Shown: in pieces, positions 5,033-5,410 of the stretch | Numbering within the stretch: position 1 is the first letter of the stretch | Layout of the letters: every line of letters begins with the position of its first letter | Assembly: GCA_028287605.1 (NCBI GenBank) | Contig: JAQBPI010000253.1 | Span: 1 to 5,410 of the forward strand | Direction: 5' to 3' | Length of the DNA: 5,410 nt | From: Chloroflexota bacterium | GTDB lineage: Bacteria; Chloroflexota; Dormibacteria; Aeolococcales; Aeolococcaceae | The notes under the pieces: model-generated | What the model saw: the letters and a program-made list of their open reading frames with translations, nothing else | Database searches by the model: none | What the model was told of the DNA's origin: nothing | Made by a program: the position numbers and the translations under genes

Positions 5033-5410
5033 ATGGGCGACGACCCGGATGAGCTCAGAGAGGCCATCGAGGAGACCCGCCGTCGCATGGACGAGACGGT
5101 GGTGGCCCTCGGACAGAAGGTCGACGTGAAGGCGCAGGCCAGGGCGAAGGTCGACGAGGTCCGCGAGCGCGTGACCAGCATCGGCTGGCGGCGCTGGGTG
5201 CCCTTCGCCGCCGGCGCGGCGGCCGTCGCCGGCGGCGCCGTGGCCGCCGTGGTGATGCTGAAGGCGCGCTCCGCACGGCCGCCCGAGCGTCTCGCCGTCC
5301 CGGCGAGGAGGCTGCCCAAGTCCGCCCAGGGGATGGTGCTGCCGGTGGCGCACCGCGCCGACCGGCTGCTCGCCCAGACCACACACGAGCTGGGCGAGAA
5401 GCGCCAGCGG
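5033..5410 (+). CDS. DUF3618-like small membrane protein (3' end outside window)
   Basis: The frame stays open for 126 codons to the window end. The N-terminus, MGDDPDELREAIEETRRRMD followed by ETVVALGQKVDVKAQARAKV, matches the DUF3618 pattern I know: a charged helix with a conserved Thr-Arg and a KxDVKAxAR segment. Residues 1-54 should form a highly charged, probably coiled helix. One hydrophobic segment follows at about 56-76 (from WVPFAAG to VVML). After it comes a basic, proline-containing stretch with no recognised motif. There is no signal peptide, so it is probably a single-pass inner-membrane protein with a cytoplasmic N-terminus. Its molecular function is unknown; relatives often sit beside small holin-like membrane proteins in actinobacteria. 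It has its own promoter and ribosome site 103 bases after the receiver-CpaE gene, so it need not be in the same operon. Confidence 0.75.
   Translation, partial: MGDDPDELREAIEETRRRMDETVVALGQKVDVKAQARAKVDEVRERVTSIGWRRWVPFAAGAAAVAGGAVAAVVMLKARSARPPERLAVPARRLPKSAQGMVLPVAHRADRLLAQTTHELGEKRQR

Overview
This is a very GC-rich bacterial window whose codons end almost always in G or C. Protein families and gene order suggest an actinobacterial or Chloroflexota/Dormibacterota-like organism, but nothing here fixes the taxon. I see no rRNA, tRNA, CRISPR array, insertion sequence or phage gene.

Layout. (1) Positions 1-2081, + strand: the 3' end of purL (cut by the window start) runs into a complete purF with a 4-base stop/start overlap. 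This is a translationally coupled piece of a de novo purine operon. (2) Positions 2082-2219: a convergent intergenic gap with nested inverted repeats, probably a shared terminator. (3) Positions 2220-3551, - strand: a ParA/Soj-type ATPase with a normal deviant Walker A motif, an unusual C-terminal tail of about 185 residues and a basic C-terminus. No parB is present. (4) Positions 3552-3804: a divergent intergenic region with a 12-bp perfect palindrome at its middle, a cluster of TCACGG boxes and a possible extended -10 just before the next start codon. (5) Positions 3805-4929, + strand: a fusion of a complete response-regulator receiver domain to a CpaE/TadZ-type ATPase domain whose P-loop lacks the usual lysine. 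(6) Positions 4930-5032: a short AT-rich promoter region with a clear extended -10. (7) Positions 5033-5410, + strand: the start of a DUF3618-like small membrane protein that runs off the window end.

How the genes relate. PurL and PurF catalyse the fourth and first steps of IMP synthesis and form one transcription unit; purM, a frequent next gene, does not follow. The more interesting half is the divergent pair of ParA/MinD-superfamily ATPases, one with an intact ATP-binding loop and one degenerate and receiver-linked, both lacking their usual partners (ParB; the Tad pilus genes) within view. They may form a polar-localisation or positioning module controlled from a shared intergenic region, but this is inference. 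The rest is conventional.
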